64,000 nt of DNA from Flavisolibacter ginsenosidimutans (GCF_007970805.1 NZ_CP042433.1:4154001-4218000); one strand, 5' to 3'. Counted from the first letter of the stretch, positions 22,088 through 31,035 are shown. Program-made: numbers and translations. Notes: generated from the sequence alone by a model not told the origin.

Positions 22088-23608
22088 TCAGTCCTGCGAA
22101 GCCGATACAAACCGTTTAACGTCTTCCAGTGTTGTCCGGTCGTTGCTTAACCGCGGTACTTTATGTTGCCCGCCCAATTTGCCTTTGTGCGCCAGCCATG
22201 CAGTGAACGTTCCCTTTTGTACGGTCTTTACTTCGGGCATGCGCAGCGCAATGTCTTTGTAGCGCTTGGCTTCGTAATCGCTGTTAATGCTTTTGAGTGC
22301 GGCGTCTAACTCGTAAATGAATTGGGGCAAATTTTCGGGCGCCTTGTCAAATTCTATCAGCCATTCGTGTGCGCCGTTGCCCTCTTCGGAAAAATAAATG
22401 GGTGCAGCGGTGTAATCGTTTACAACTGCGCCGGTTTTTTTACAAGCCGATGCAATGGCTGTGTCGGTATTGTCCACAATCACTTCCTCACCAAAGGCAT
22501 TCATAAAGTGCTTGATGCGGCCGGATACTTTTATGCGAAAAGGAGCCAGCGATGTGAATTGAATTGTATCGCCCAGCAGGTAACGCCACAAGCCGCCGTT
22601 GGTGGTGATGACGGGTGCGTAATTTTTTCCAACTTCCACTTCGTTCAACTGAATCGTTTGCGGCGCTTCTTTGTCAAACTCGTTCACCGGCATGAACTCG
22701 TAAAAAATGCCGTGATCGCACATGAGCAACATGCCGTCTTCAGCCAAATCATCCTGCGCCGCAAAAAAACCTTCCGATGCGTTGTACATCTCCATATAAT
22801 TGATGGGCGCACCAATTAATTTTTCAAACTGCTGCCGGTAAGGAACAAAGCTTACGCCGCCGTGCATGTACAACTCAAGGCTCGGCCACACTTCTTTAAC
22901 GGTTTGCTTGCCGGTGATTTCCAAAATGCGTTTAAGCAAAACAATCAGCCACGTGGGCACACCGGCCATCGAGGTTACGTTCTCGTTTATGGTTGATTGC
23001 GCCAGCGCTTCAATCTTTGTTTCCCATTCGTCCATTAACGCAATGGATAAATCCGGTGTGCGAATCCAGTTGCTCCAAAACGGAGAGTTCTGCAAAACCA
23101 CGGCGCTTAAATCGCCGTACTGAATCTCTTCGTTGAATTGATTGATTTGATGACTGCCGCCGATGACAAGCCCTTTGCCGGTGAGCAAATCGCTTTCGGG
23201 ATGCGAAACGTAGTACAGCGACAGCACATCTTTTGACGCTTTGTAATGATTGTCTTTTAAGCTTTCCTCGCTAACGGGAATGAACTTGCTTTTGTCGCTT
23301 GTGGTTCCGCTGCTTTTGGCAAACCAGGTGATGGGCGTGTTCCATAAAATGTTTTCTTCGCCGCGCATCATGCGTTCAATGTAGCCTTTGAGGCTATCGT
23401 AGGTTTGAACGGGAATGGTTTTCTTGTAATCACTCAGCGATTGAATTTGCGAGAAATGAAAGCAACGGCCAAACTCGGTGTACTGGCCCGCGGCCAAGAG
23501 ATCTTGCCACACATGGTGCTGTGCTTTTACGGGGTCAATTGTCCATTGTTCAATAGACCACAATCGCAAGCGTGCAAAGCGTGATATAGCAGGAGAGAGA
23601 AGTTTCAT
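22088..23608 (-). CDS. GH3-type acyl-adenylating family protein
   Basis: 506 residues. It belongs to the GH3 family, whose plant members (JAR1, GH3s) adenylate jasmonate or auxin and join it to amino acids. The N-terminal half holds the ATP-binding SSGTTSDKSKFIPVS (motif I-like), then MYNASEGFFAAQ, a YLLGDTIQFTS and a C-terminal KISGRIKHFMNAFGEEV-like block. Bacteroidota commonly carry one copy with unknown substrates. The gene lies 46 bases upstream of fabG on the same strand, which hints at lipid metabolism. Confidence 0.87.
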   Translation of the reverse strand: MKLLSPAISRFARLRLWSIEQWTIDPVKAQHHVWQDLLAAGQYTEFGRCFHFSQIQSLSDYKKTIPVQTYDSLKGYIERMMRGEENILWNTPITWFAKSSGTTSDKSKFIPVSEESLKDNHYKASKDVLSLYYVSHPESDLLTGKGLVIGGSHQINQFNEEIQYGDLSAVVLQNSPFWSNWIRTPDLSIALMDEWETKIEALAQSTINENVTSMAGVPTWLIVLLKRILEITGKQTVKEVWPSLELYMHGGVSFVPYRQQFEKLIGAPINYMEMYNASEGFFAAQDDLAEDGMLLMCDHGIFYEFMPVNEFDKEAPQTIQLNEVEVGKNYAPVITTNGGLWRYLLGDTIQFTSLAPFRIKVSGRIKHFMNAFGEEVIVDNTDTAIASACKKTGAVVNDYTAAPIYFSEEGNGAHEWLIEFDKAPENLPQFIYELDAALKSINSDYEAKRYKDIALRMPEVKTVQKGTFTAWLAHKGKLGGQHKVPRLSNDRTTLEDVKRFVSASQD

Positions 23609-23630
23609 TTGACGCGGGCAAGATAGGAGA

Positions 23631-23839
23631 AAATGAGGAGTCAGGAGTTAGAAGAGACTTACACCATCAGTCACCAAGCAAATAGCGTAACGCTTCACTT
23701 CTTAAATTTCGAATGGTCGGAACCAATTGAAATCCGCAGGAACTGTTTTAATAAACTATGAGAAGCAATCTCCAATGATTGTTTGATTTCCAGATACCAA
23801 ACTCCTGTCTCCTGTATTCTGTCTCCTGACTCCTCATTT
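23631..23839. repeat. Inverted heptamer tracts between GH3 and zwf
   Basis: On the minus strand the zwf stop codon opens TGAGGAG, TCAGGAG, ACAGAAT, ACAGGAG, ACAGGAG (23836 to 23802). Bases 23823-23839 are perfectly complementary to 23631-23647 over 17 bp. The ~150 bases between the arms show no gene. Confidence 0.8.
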
Positions 23840-25336
23840 CGGCAGCGTCGTCCAATTATATCCATCCCGGGCAATCAACGCTTCCGCGTCTTCAGGGCCC
23901 CAGGTGCCGGGTGTATAATTCGGAAAATCAACCGGCGGACGGGTTTGCCAGGCTTCCAGAATGGGTTGAATAATTTCCCAGGCTTTCTCCACCTGGTCGG
24001 CACGCATGAATAAGGTCGGGTTGCCTTCAATCACGTCTTCCAACAACGTTTCATAAGCTTCCGGCGCATTGTCGCCGTAAGCATCGGTGTAGCTAAACAC
24101 CATGTCTACTGGCTGCAGGATCATTTGCGGGCCGGGCTGTTTTGCCTGGAAGCGCAGGCGAATGTCCATCTGCGGCTGAATGGAAATAATCAGGCGGTTG
24201 GGCCGCCAGGTTTCGCCGGCTTCCGGTGGAAAGGCATAATCGGGTGCTGGCTTAAATTCAATCACAATCAGGCTGCTTTTTGATTGCATGGCTTTGCCGG
24301 TGCGCACAAAAAACGGGATGCCGCGCCAGCGCCAGTTGTCCACGTAAAATTTTACGGCCGCAAAGGTTTCGACGGGTGAGTTGGGAGCCACACCTTTTTC
24401 GTTGCGGTAGGCAATGATTTCCTTGCCGTGAATCCAACCTTCGCCGTACTGGCCGCGAACGGCATTCTTGTGCACCTCGTCTTTTCGCCAGCGGCGAATG
24501 GCTTTGAGTACATCGAGTTTTTTGTTGCGGATTTCGTCGGCGGCAAACGATACCGGCGCTTCCATGGCAATCATGCACACCAGTTGAAGAATGTGGTTCT
24601 GCACCATGTCGCGCAGGGCGCCGGCACCTTCGTAATACGAACCGCGGCTTTCAATGCCGATATCCTCGGCGGCGGTGATTTGCACGTGGTCAATGTAATT
24701 GCAATTCCAAAGCGGTTCAAACAGGGCATTGGCAAAACGGAGCGCCAAAATGTTTTGAACGGTTTCTTTTCCGAGGTAATGATCAATGCGGTAGATCTGC
24801 CGCTCTTCAAACATTTCGCCCAACTTGATGTTTAATGCTCTCGCACTTTCCAAATCGTGGCCGAAAGGTTTTTCAAACACCATGCGGCTGTGCGCTGCAT
24901 CGGCAGTAAGGCCGTGTTCGTAAAGCTTGGTGGCAATCATCGGCGCCAGTTGCGGCGCTACCGACATGTAAAACATCACAACGGCCTTTGCGTTCCATTC
25001 CTTTTCTTTCTCTGCAATCTTGTTGCTTATTTCCTGGTAAGTGTCGTCTTTTTCCAGGTCGGCTTTGATGTAATCAATGTGCGGCGAAAAAACTTTCCAC
25101 GTTTCATCCAATGCTTCTTTGCGCCGGCTGAACGAAGCAATGCCGCCTTTGAGATAATCAATGTATTGGTCTTCGCTGTACTCGCTGCGGCCGATGCCGT
25201 AGATGTAAAAATTATCGGGCAGGTATTTGTCTATGTAGAGATTGTATAGCGCCGGGACAAGCTTGCGGTAGGCGAGGTCGCCGCTGCCGCCGAAGATGAA
25301 GATGATGGTTGGTTCTCTCTTGGTTTCCGTGGTCAT
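23834..25336 (-). CDS. zwf: Glucose-6-phosphate 1-dehydrogenase
   Basis: 500 residues. It is the first step of the oxidative pentose phosphate pathway, making 6-phosphogluconolactone and NADPH. IFGGSGDLAYRKL is the coenzyme-binding GxxGDL motif. RIDHYLGKETVQN carries the substrate Lys and catalytic-site His, with EKPFGHDLESA before it. It lies downstream of gnd on the same strand, but a four-helix-bundle gene with flanking inverted repeats intervenes. No 6-phosphogluconolactonase gene (pgl) is adjacent. The TGA stop opens a heptamer tract. Confidence 0.96.
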   Translation of the reverse strand: MTTETKREPTIIFIFGGSGDLAYRKLVPALYNLYIDKYLPDNFYIYGIGRSEYSEDQYIDYLKGGIASFSRRKEALDETWKVFSPHIDYIKADLEKDDTYQEISNKIAEKEKEWNAKAVVMFYMSVAPQLAPMIATKLYEHGLTADAAHSRMVFEKPFGHDLESARALNIKLGEMFEERQIYRIDHYLGKETVQNILALRFANALFEPLWNCNYIDHVQITAAEDIGIESRGSYYEGAGALRDMVQNHILQLVCMIAMEAPVSFAADEIRNKKLDVLKAIRRWRKDEVHKNAVRGQYGEGWIHGKEIIAYRNEKGVAPNSPVETFAAVKFYVDNWRWRGIPFFVRTGKAMQSKSSLIVIEFKPAPDYAFPPEAGETWRPNRLIISIQPQMDIRLRFQAKQPGPQMILQPVDMVFSYTDAYGDNAPEAYETLLEDVIEGNPTLFMRADQVEKAWEIIQPILEAWQTRPPVDFPNYTPGTWGPEDAEALIARDGYNWTTLPK

Positions 25337-25347
25337 GCGTAGTGAGT

Positions 25348-25829
25348 TGACAGGTTGATAAGTTGATAGGTTGATAAATTAAAGCCGCCTAAAGCTTCCC
25401 TCGCAGATAAGTAATGTAGCCGTTCAGCAAGCGTTCAATTTCGTCATATTTCTGTTTGTGAAAAGACAGTTGGTCTTGTGTAATGTATTTGGCGTCGAAG
25501 GCATCAATTAAATGATTCAAGGTTTCGCTCAACGAGCCTCTGGCCTGAACGCAAAAGTGAAGCTGGTCTTTATAGGTAAAACGGCCATGTCCTTCGGCAA
25601 TGTTTGCATTGATAGAGCGTGCTGACCTGATGAGTTGATCGCTTAATCTGCGCTTCTCATCCAGTGGAAAAGTTTTTGCTAACGACTCCAATTCTTTTTT
25701 AAATTCTCTCGCCTTTTTCCAGACATCTAGGTCGGTAAAAGGTTGATGTGGTTTTTGCTCCATGTACAGAGTTTTGAAGTATGGTCAGCGTTGCATTACT
25801 TGTCAACTTATTAACCTATCAACTTATCA
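25348..25829. repeat. Inverted four-octamer tracts enclosing the four-helix-bundle gene
   Basis: Left arm: four octamers of form TGAnannT at 25348-25379, 11 bases before zwf in transcription order. Right arm: four octamers at 25798-25829 in the opposite sense, the first beginning exactly with the gnd stop codon. A 28-base core matches at about 26 positions. The enclosed ~420 bases are almost filled by the gene at 25389-25763. Confidence 0.8.
25389..25763 (-). CDS. Four-helix bundle protein (23S rRNA intervening-sequence protein family)
   Basis: 124 residues. FTDLDVWKKAREF, the opening helix, then SDQLIRSARSINANIAEGHGR and QARGSLSETLNHLIDA are hallmarks of the S23/IVP family. Its founders are encoded inside intervening sequences of 23S rRNA genes (Leptospira, Coxiella), and the fold resembles Avd of diversity-generating retroelements. 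No biochemical function is established. The basic central helix suggests nucleic acid binding. The gene splits gnd from zwf and is bounded by inverted octamer tracts. Confidence 0.88.
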   Translation of the reverse strand: MEQKPHQPFTDLDVWKKAREFKKELESLAKTFPLDEKRRLSDQLIRSARSINANIAEGHGRFTYKDQLHFCVQARGSLSETLNHLIDAFDAKYITQDQLSFHKQKYDEIERLLNGYITYLRGKL

Positions 25830-27254
25830 ACCGCCCTCGTGCCACTCCGTATGAAACACGCCTTCTTTGTCTATACGCTGATACGTGTGCGCACCAAAAA
25901 AATCACGCTGCGCTTGAATCAAATTTGTGGGAAGCCGTTCGCTGCAATAGGCGTCAAAATAAGCCAGCGCACTGCTCATGGCTGCTACCGGAATTCTTGC
26001 GTTGATGGTAAGCGAAATTATTCTTCGCAACGCCGCTTCTTTGCTTTTTAAAATTTCGGCAATGGTTGGGTGAAGCAAAACATTTTCCAACGTTGCATTA
26101 GCCGCAAAGGCTTTGTCAAACTGGTAAAGCAACGATGAACGAATGATGCAGCCGCCTTTCCAGATTTGCACCACATCGGGCAGCGGAATGTCAAACTTGT
26201 AATCAACCGATGCCTTCGCCAACAAGCTCAAGCCTTGTGCATAAGCAATCAGGAAGGTGAAGTACAAAGCATCTTCCAAATCCTGAATCAATTCTGCCGA
26301 AGGCGAATTTATTTTTCCAATTTCGGGCTGATAAAGCTTGCTGGCTTCAACGCGTTGATTTTTGTAAACCGAAAGGTCACGCAAGGCTACAGCCATATCT
26401 ATAGTTGGAATGGAAACCGGCAAATCCATCGCGTCTTGCGAGGTCCATTTGCCGGTGCCTTTCGAGCCTGCTTTGTCCAGAATGTGGTCAACGAGATAAT
26501 CGGTTCCGTCCTCGGTTTCCGTGTCCAGCGTGCGAAAAACTTCGGCGGTAATCTCAATCAAAAACGATTGCAAGCTGTCCGCGTTCCATTTTAAAAAAAT
26601 GGTGTGCAAATCATCGTTTGTATAACCGGCGCCGCGTTTCATCAAATCATAGGCTTCGCTGATTAACTGCATCATGGCGTATTCAATGCCGTTGTGCGTC
26701 ATCTTTACGTAATGGCCGGCGGGACCGTTTCCCATATAAGCCACACATGGCTTGCCGTCGGCTTTGGCGGCAATGGCTTCTAAAATTGGCTTCAAATATT
26801 GATACGCTTCCTTGTCACCGCCAGGCATCATGCTCGGGCCAAAGCGTGCACCGGCTTCGCCGCCCGACACGCCCATGCCGAAAAAGTGAATGCCTTTGGG
26901 TTGCAGGTAATCAACGCGTTTTTGCGTGTCTTTGTAATAGCTGTTGCCGCCGTCAATCACAATGTCATCTTTCTCCAAATGCGGAAGCAGGTTGTTGATC
27001 ACGTCGTCCACCGGCTTGCCTGCGGGCACAAGCATCATAATCTTTCGCGGCTTCTTTAAAGCCCTTACCATTTCTTCAACGTTGGTGGTGCCTTTTACGG
27101 TTGTGCCTTTGGTTGCCGAGGCTTCCAGTTTGTCGGCACGCTCCTGCTTTAAATCAAAGCCGATGGCGGCATAGCCTTTATCGGCCATGTTCAACAAAAG
27201 ATTGCTGCCCATTACGCCAATGCCGATCATCCCGAAATCAAATTGCGCTTCCAT
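25827..27254 (-). CDS. gnd: 6-phosphogluconate dehydrogenase, decarboxylating
   Basis: 475 residues. It converts 6-phosphogluconate to ribulose-5-phosphate with CO2 release. GIGVMGSNLLLNMADKG binds the coenzyme, GMGVSGGEAGARFGPSMMPGG and the KMTHNGIEYAMMQ lysine form the active site, and KGTGKWTSQDAMDL follows. The C-terminal GRIDKEGVFHTEW-like tail is present (QRIDKEGVFHTEW). The final Gly-Gly-stop (GGC GGT TGA) runs directly into an octamer tract, so the tract marks the gene end. It probably forms a pathway unit with zwf. Confidence 0.96.
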   Translation of the reverse strand: MEAQFDFGMIGIGVMGSNLLLNMADKGYAAIGFDLKQERADKLEASATKGTTVKGTTNVEEMVRALKKPRKIMMLVPAGKPVDDVINNLLPHLEKDDIVIDGGNSYYKDTQKRVDYLQPKGIHFFGMGVSGGEAGARFGPSMMPGGDKEAYQYLKPILEAIAAKADGKPCVAYMGNGPAGHYVKMTHNGIEYAMMQLISEAYDLMKRGAGYTNDDLHTIFLKWNADSLQSFLIEITAEVFRTLDTETEDGTDYLVDHILDKAGSKGTGKWTSQDAMDLPVSIPTIDMAVALRDLSVYKNQRVEASKLYQPEIGKINSPSAELIQDLEDALYFTFLIAYAQGLSLLAKASVDYKFDIPLPDVVQIWKGGCIIRSSLLYQFDKAFAANATLENVLLHPTIAEILKSKEAALRRIISLTINARIPVAAMSSALAYFDAYCSERLPTNLIQAQRDFFGAHTYQRIDKEGVFHTEWHEGG

Positions 27255-27257
27255 GTT

Positions 27258-27734
27258 TTATCCGTTTCGTTTGGTAGAGTCCAGGTTTCTTCTTGCCGAG
27301 TCCTGCGCGGGCCGTTGCTGTGGTCTTTCCATGCGCGGCGCTTTGGCAGCGGGTTCGGTAGTGCCGTGATGACAGGTGTAACAACTAATCATCAGTTGCG
27401 TGGAAAGCTTTTCGGCTTTTTTGCCTATCGGAAAATATTTGTCGTTGATCTTGTTGGTCATCTTCATCATTTCGCGTGCCACCAGTTTGTGCTTGTTTTC
27501 GTCCGAGGCCCAATCCCATTCTTTTGTCTCTTCGTTGCGCATGTGGCAAAAGTTACACTTTACGTTCAACGATGCGGTGAAGTGGTGCATCACGCTGTCC
27601 ATTTGCTCGTGCGTAATGTCTTTGGGAAGAATTTTCAGGTTCTTGTATTTGGGTTCATCGGGGTTTGTGGTAAAGGCATAAGAGAGCACTGCCAAGGCAA
27701 TAATTCCAAAGGTTACAAGGAAAGATTTTTTCAT
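27258..27734 (-). CDS. Exported di-haem c-type cytochrome
   Basis: 158 residues, three bases upstream of gnd on the same strand. A signal peptide (MKKSFLVTFGIIALAVLSYAF) precedes two CxxCH haem sites, CNFCH (~60) and CYTCH (~120). MKLMVxxMN-like REMMKMTNKIN lies between them. The layout resembles the small cytochromes related to photosynthetic reaction-centre cytochrome subunits, found in Bacteroidota and Acidobacteria. It is periplasmic and the redox partner is unknown. The C-terminus is Pro/Arg/Gln-rich. Its coupling to gnd may be only transcriptional. Confidence 0.82.
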   Translation of the reverse strand: MKKSFLVTFGIIALAVLSYAFTTNPDEPKYKNLKILPKDITHEQMDSVMHHFTASLNVKCNFCHMRNEETKEWDWASDENKHKLVAREMMKMTNKINDKYFPIGKKAEKLSTQLMISCYTCHHGTTEPAAKAPRMERPQQRPAQDSARRNLDSTKRNG

Positions 27735-28260
27735 TGATTTTTAAATTTTGTTTGCTGAAAAAAAACGAGGTCGTAAACAAGTTGGTGAAGTTAACTCATC
27801 TATAAACCCGGTAAAGTTGCGGCTAATTTCTGCAATTATGGAGGAACGGCAAAAGCTTCTCCTGAGAAGAGTGTCAAGGCAAGAATGATGGCCCTGCGTT
27901 AGCAAAAACTAAACCGTAAAATTTTTTTGCGCTGGGTTAAAAGCTGTCTATATTTATAAACGATTCGTTTTTACGCATATTTGTTTGCCCTTCTAAACTT
28001 CTTTGCTAGCCACACCCGTAAATAAAGAAATCTTATTCCGAGTCAGTCGGCCTCGTCCAAATATCTTATCCACAAATCCTACGTTTTTGCTAACTACACC
28101 TTGAACACATTCGCGTTTGTCTGGTACTGGAGAGTTTTGGAAAGTGTTCATCAAGTACGATTCTTTTTGAGCACAATAAGTTTGCTGCCTTTTTGAAGAC
28201 TGTCAATGAAGCACTGGTATCTTATCCTGAACCACCATTTTTAATTTAAAACCAAAAACA
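27735..28260. other. 526-base AT-rich spacer without a recognised gene
   Basis: No open frame with coding character on either strand. It holds one promoter-like pair at 27926-27956 and a lone TAAGTTTG at 28177-28184. The long untranslated stretch before 28261 could host a regulatory RNA, but I see no defined fold. Confidence 0.5.
27926..27956 (+). promoter_or_regulatory. Promoter-like pair
   Basis: TTTG at 27926-27929, a 19-base spacer and TATATTTA at 27949-27956 (one mismatch to TAnnTTTG). It would give a ~300-base leader for the gene at 28261. Confidence 0.35.
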
Positions 28261-28758
28261 ATGAAAAAGATTTTGCTTGCTTCCGGTCTTATTGCTCTTT
28301 CCGTACTTACTTATTCTTTCACTACTGCCGGTAAATCTCATGCAGTTAAAGCAAACGCTGTTACGCACATTGATGTGGACATTCCAATTTCGTTTACCAC
28401 TACTTTTAATGATCTCTGCACAGGCGAACTAGTTGATTTAACCTATAACGGCACGCTGAGTATCCACGGCGTAATTAACAATAACAGAGTAAACGTTAGC
28501 ACTCAGGAAAATATACAACTGAGCGGTGTGGGCGAAACTTCCGGTGCTACTTATGTTGGCCATGTAACCCAAAATTCAACTCAGAATGGTAGCTTAAACA
28601 ATTCTCAGTTTGTCTTTAATGATATAGTAAACGCTAACTTGAATACTGCAGGCGGTGGCAATAATGTGAAAGAGTCCACAGCTTTTCATGTTACTGTAAA
28701 TGCCGACGGTACTGTTTCTGTTATAAGATCAGAACCTTTTAACCAGGTTTGCCAATAA
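28261..28758 (+). CDS. Small exported protein, unknown
   Basis: 165 residues. A signal peptide (MKKILLASGLIALSVLTYSF) is followed by a beta-rich, Asn/Thr/Val-rich mature part, suggestive of a beta-sandwich. One cysteine lies early (NDLCTGELVD) and one at the very end (FNQVC), so they may form a single disulfide closing the domain. No family recognised. It lies next to the VKOR-DsbA gene, and its base composition is more AT-rich than neighbouring housekeeping genes. A strong hairpin follows. Confidence 0.6.
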   Translation: MKKILLASGLIALSVLTYSFTTAGKSHAVKANAVTHIDVDIPISFTTTFNDLCTGELVDLTYNGTLSIHGVINNNRVNVSTQENIQLSGVGETSGATYVGHVTQNSTQNGSLNNSQFVFNDIVNANLNTAGGGNNVKESTAFHVTVNADGTVSVIRSEPFNQVCQ

Positions 28759-28783
28759 GCTGTTTCATTTGCTCAAAAGGAAT

Positions 28784-28818
28784 AAAAAAATGCTGCCTTT
28801 CAAAGGCAGCATTTTTTT
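28784..28818. terminator. Bidirectional terminator
   Basis: AAAAAAATGCTGCC paired with GGCAGCATTTTTTT around a seven-base loop. Confidence 0.8.
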
Positions 28819-28912
28819 ATTAAGTGAGAAGTGCGGAGCAGATGATGTGGTCGGTGCGGTCCTGATTTGTTTGCATCTTACGATTTCACAAACGTATTTC
28901 GCTCTGCACATA

Positions 28913-30154
28913 TTAATGAGGAGCTGACTGCTGTGCTAAAATGTGGTCGAATAAAACTTCCATCGGTTGCAGGCGAAAATCATTCACCGGCCTTCCGTTC
29001 AAATACACAGCCGGTGTTCCGTCTATTTTTAACCGAAGGCCTTCGGCAATGGCCCTTCCAACTTCGCGTTTTGCAGCTTCTCCGTTCCGGGCTTCTTCAA
29101 ATTTTGCCGAGTCAAGGTGAAGTTTTGCGGCAAGCGTAGCGTAAGGAACGTTTGTTTTACTTAAGTCGTAGAAAAAAAGAACATCGTGGTATTGCCAGAA
29201 TTTTCCCTGCTGACGGGCCGCTTCCGCTGCCAACGCAGCCTCGCAGGCTTTTGGGTGTATGTTTTTTGTAACAACGGGGTTGCAGCTACCCAAGGGAAAA
29301 TGCTTGAACACAACAGAAAACTGGCCCTTGTATTTCTTTTTAAGCTGGTAAAGAACTCTTGAAAAACCGCGGCAGGAAGAACATTCAAAATCGCTGAAGA
29401 CGATGATTTGAATGGACGAGTTACTTGATCCAAAAACCGGGTCGCTGTTATCAACGGGAACGCTTTGCCGTGGTGTTTCTTCAAACTGCGTAATTATTTT
29501 TTGCGGATCCAGCGCCGCGGCTTTGTCGGAAATTATTTGCAAGGCGGTATAAAGGCAAAAGGCCAAAAGCAGAAAAGTTCCAATGCCAAACCAGCTTTTT
29601 ATCGCGGCTCTTTTTTCAGAACGATAGTTAAACAGCGATTTTAGTTCTTGCCTTGCCGTTGTAAAAAATACGGGCAGTGAATAACCGGTAATTTGCGTAG
29701 CACAAACAAACAAAAGCAGGTTGGTAAAATGAATGAGAACGCAAACAGGACAAAAAAGAGAATGTTCAAACAACATAATCGCCAGGAGGCTGATGCTGCC
29801 GATGCCGGCCAAAGAGCAGAGTAATAAAACCGGAACAGCGGTGTTTACCTTAAGCGGTTTGCCGAGAAATGATGGCCATGCCCACAAGGCTATTTGCAAG
29901 CAATAATAAATAATTCCCCAGCCGGCAAGCGGCAGGCCCAACTGGGTGCCTACAGAACTGTTCAGCGCCCCGTCGCAACCTTTTCCAAAAAGGGCTGAGC
30001 AAACATCTACTTTGCCTGCGCTGCCAACCGCATGTCTGTAAAAAAGATAAGAGGACAGCCCCAATCCGATAAAGAGTAATGCAGCAAATAACCGCTTAAG
30101 AAATTGGTATCTTTTGCTGTCGGATTTATAGGGGTAAGGAATTGTTTGTTCCAT
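28913..30154 (-). CDS. VKOR / DsbA-like thioredoxin fusion protein
   Basis: 413 residues in the inner membrane. Residues ~20-160 are a vitamin K epoxide reductase domain: outer-loop cysteines at 52 and 60 (VCSALFGKGC) and the active CPVC at 135-138. A further membrane helix (~187-208) precedes a periplasmic DsbA-like domain with FSDFECSSC (CxxC at 258-261), the cis-Pro in DGTPAVYLNG, and FxxxPLGxCNP. Such proteins oxidise exported thiols and pass electrons to quinone, so one chain does the work of DsbA plus DsbB. Both neighbouring small exported proteins carry cysteines. Confidence 0.9.
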   Translation of the reverse strand: MEQTIPYPYKSDSKRYQFLKRLFAALLFIGLGLSSYLFYRHAVGSAGKVDVCSALFGKGCDGALNSSVGTQLGLPLAGWGIIYYCLQIALWAWPSFLGKPLKVNTAVPVLLLCSLAGIGSISLLAIMLFEHSLFCPVCVLIHFTNLLLFVCATQITGYSLPVFFTTARQELKSLFNYRSEKRAAIKSWFGIGTFLLLAFCLYTALQIISDKAAALDPQKIITQFEETPRQSVPVDNSDPVFGSSNSSIQIIVFSDFECSSCRGFSRVLYQLKKKYKGQFSVVFKHFPLGSCNPVVTKNIHPKACEAALAAEAARQQGKFWQYHDVLFFYDLSKTNVPYATLAAKLHLDSAKFEEARNGEAAKREVGRAIAEGLRLKIDGTPAVYLNGRPVNDFRLQPMEVLFDHILAQQSAPH

Positions 30155-30200
30155 GAAGCAATTACGGTGAGGTGTTTAAAAATAGTTTTAGGCGTGCTTT

Positions 30201-30216
30201 GGTTGAGGGGTTGAAC
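30201..30216 (+). repeat. Short octamer tract
   Basis: GGTTGAGG and GGTTGAAC, two units of the family seen inverted at 19698-19737. It is isolated and short. Confidence 0.4.
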
Positions 30217-30335
30217 TTTGCAAGTTCCTGTTATTTAAATCAGACTGCGGAGTGCCTTGCAGCTCCGCAGTCGTAAAAGTCCTCCGAATCATGTTTTGCA
30301 GCTTATGTTTTGTTTGCTGCAAACTATGTGGTTTC

Positions 30336-30680
30336 TCAATGCACTTTGCAAGTCAATGTAGCTTGACCGCTTGCGCTGACAGTTTCGTGCGAATCGGTTG
30401 TAAGTCCTATGAAAGTACCGCAGAGGAAATCGTTATAGTTCACAGCTTTGCCTGTTGAATTGGGTACAGTGGCGCTGCATTTTAATACGCTGTTGCCAGA
30501 TGAAGTAATTACGGTGTGAGATGCATCGGCAAAAGCAAAGTTGCCGTCGCCATCAATTAAACCGCAGGTAAAATCATTGGCGATGAAGGCGCCGTTATCG
30601 CGTGTGCTGGCGTTTTTCCAGCTAACCAAAGCGATGGCACAAACGAACAGAGAAGCGAAGGGGATGAGTACTTTTTTCAT
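30336..30680 (-). CDS. Small exported four-cysteine protein, unknown
   Basis: 114 residues with a signal peptide (MKKVLIPFASLFVCAIALVSW). The mature part has four cysteines: FTCGLIDGDGN, VLKCSATVP, FLCGTFIG and LTCKVH. The first and third sit in similar settings (F[TL]CG), as do the second and fourth, so it may be a duplicated two-cysteine unit of about 45 residues. It is a plausible substrate of the adjacent disulfide-forming protein. No known family. Confidence 0.6.
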   Translation of the reverse strand: MKKVLIPFASLFVCAIALVSWKNASTRDNGAFIANDFTCGLIDGDGNFAFADASHTVITSSGNSVLKCSATVPNSTGKAVNYNDFLCGTFIGLTTDSHETVSASGQATLTCKVH

Positions 30681-31035
30681 GATCTGAGTTTTAGTTTTTT
30701 GAAAGAATCGTTAGTAAAAAATTATGGTTGAAGAACCAACCACACATATTGAGCGGAGGAGGACTTTTATTAACGAGAGGAATATCCATAAGCCGGGGAA
30801 TTTGGAAATCCTGAAAAAGTCCATAGAGTAGAAGAGCGGTGTTAAAACATAGATTTCAAAACTCAGCGAAAGATTTTCTTCACACAGACATTGAGAGGGG
30901 TTCAGCAAGGGAGATTGGCAGCTTGTAATTGGATATACAAGATAATATATTTTTAATACAATAAATGTTTTTTTAAAACGATTGCAGAACATCTGTAGCC
31001 CGCAGCAATCTATCTTCGCACATTCAATTTTCAAC
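30681..31035. other. 355-base AT-rich spacer
   Basis: No credible gene. A 116-codon minus-strand frame at 30711-31061 has an implausible composition and overlaps the next start. The only signal seen is TATCTTCG at 31011-31018, a -7-like box 17 bases before ATG 31036. Confidence 0.5.

Noticed and set aside
22322-22819. 165-codon plus-strand frame inside the GH3 gene
   Set aside because: Antisense shadow of a gene with clear family motifs; no independent signals.
27258-28300. Similar signal peptides of the cytochrome and the 28261 protein taken as evidence of paralogy
   Set aside because: The likeness is confined to the hydrophobic leader; the mature parts are unrelated and the cytochrome's haem sites are absent from the other.
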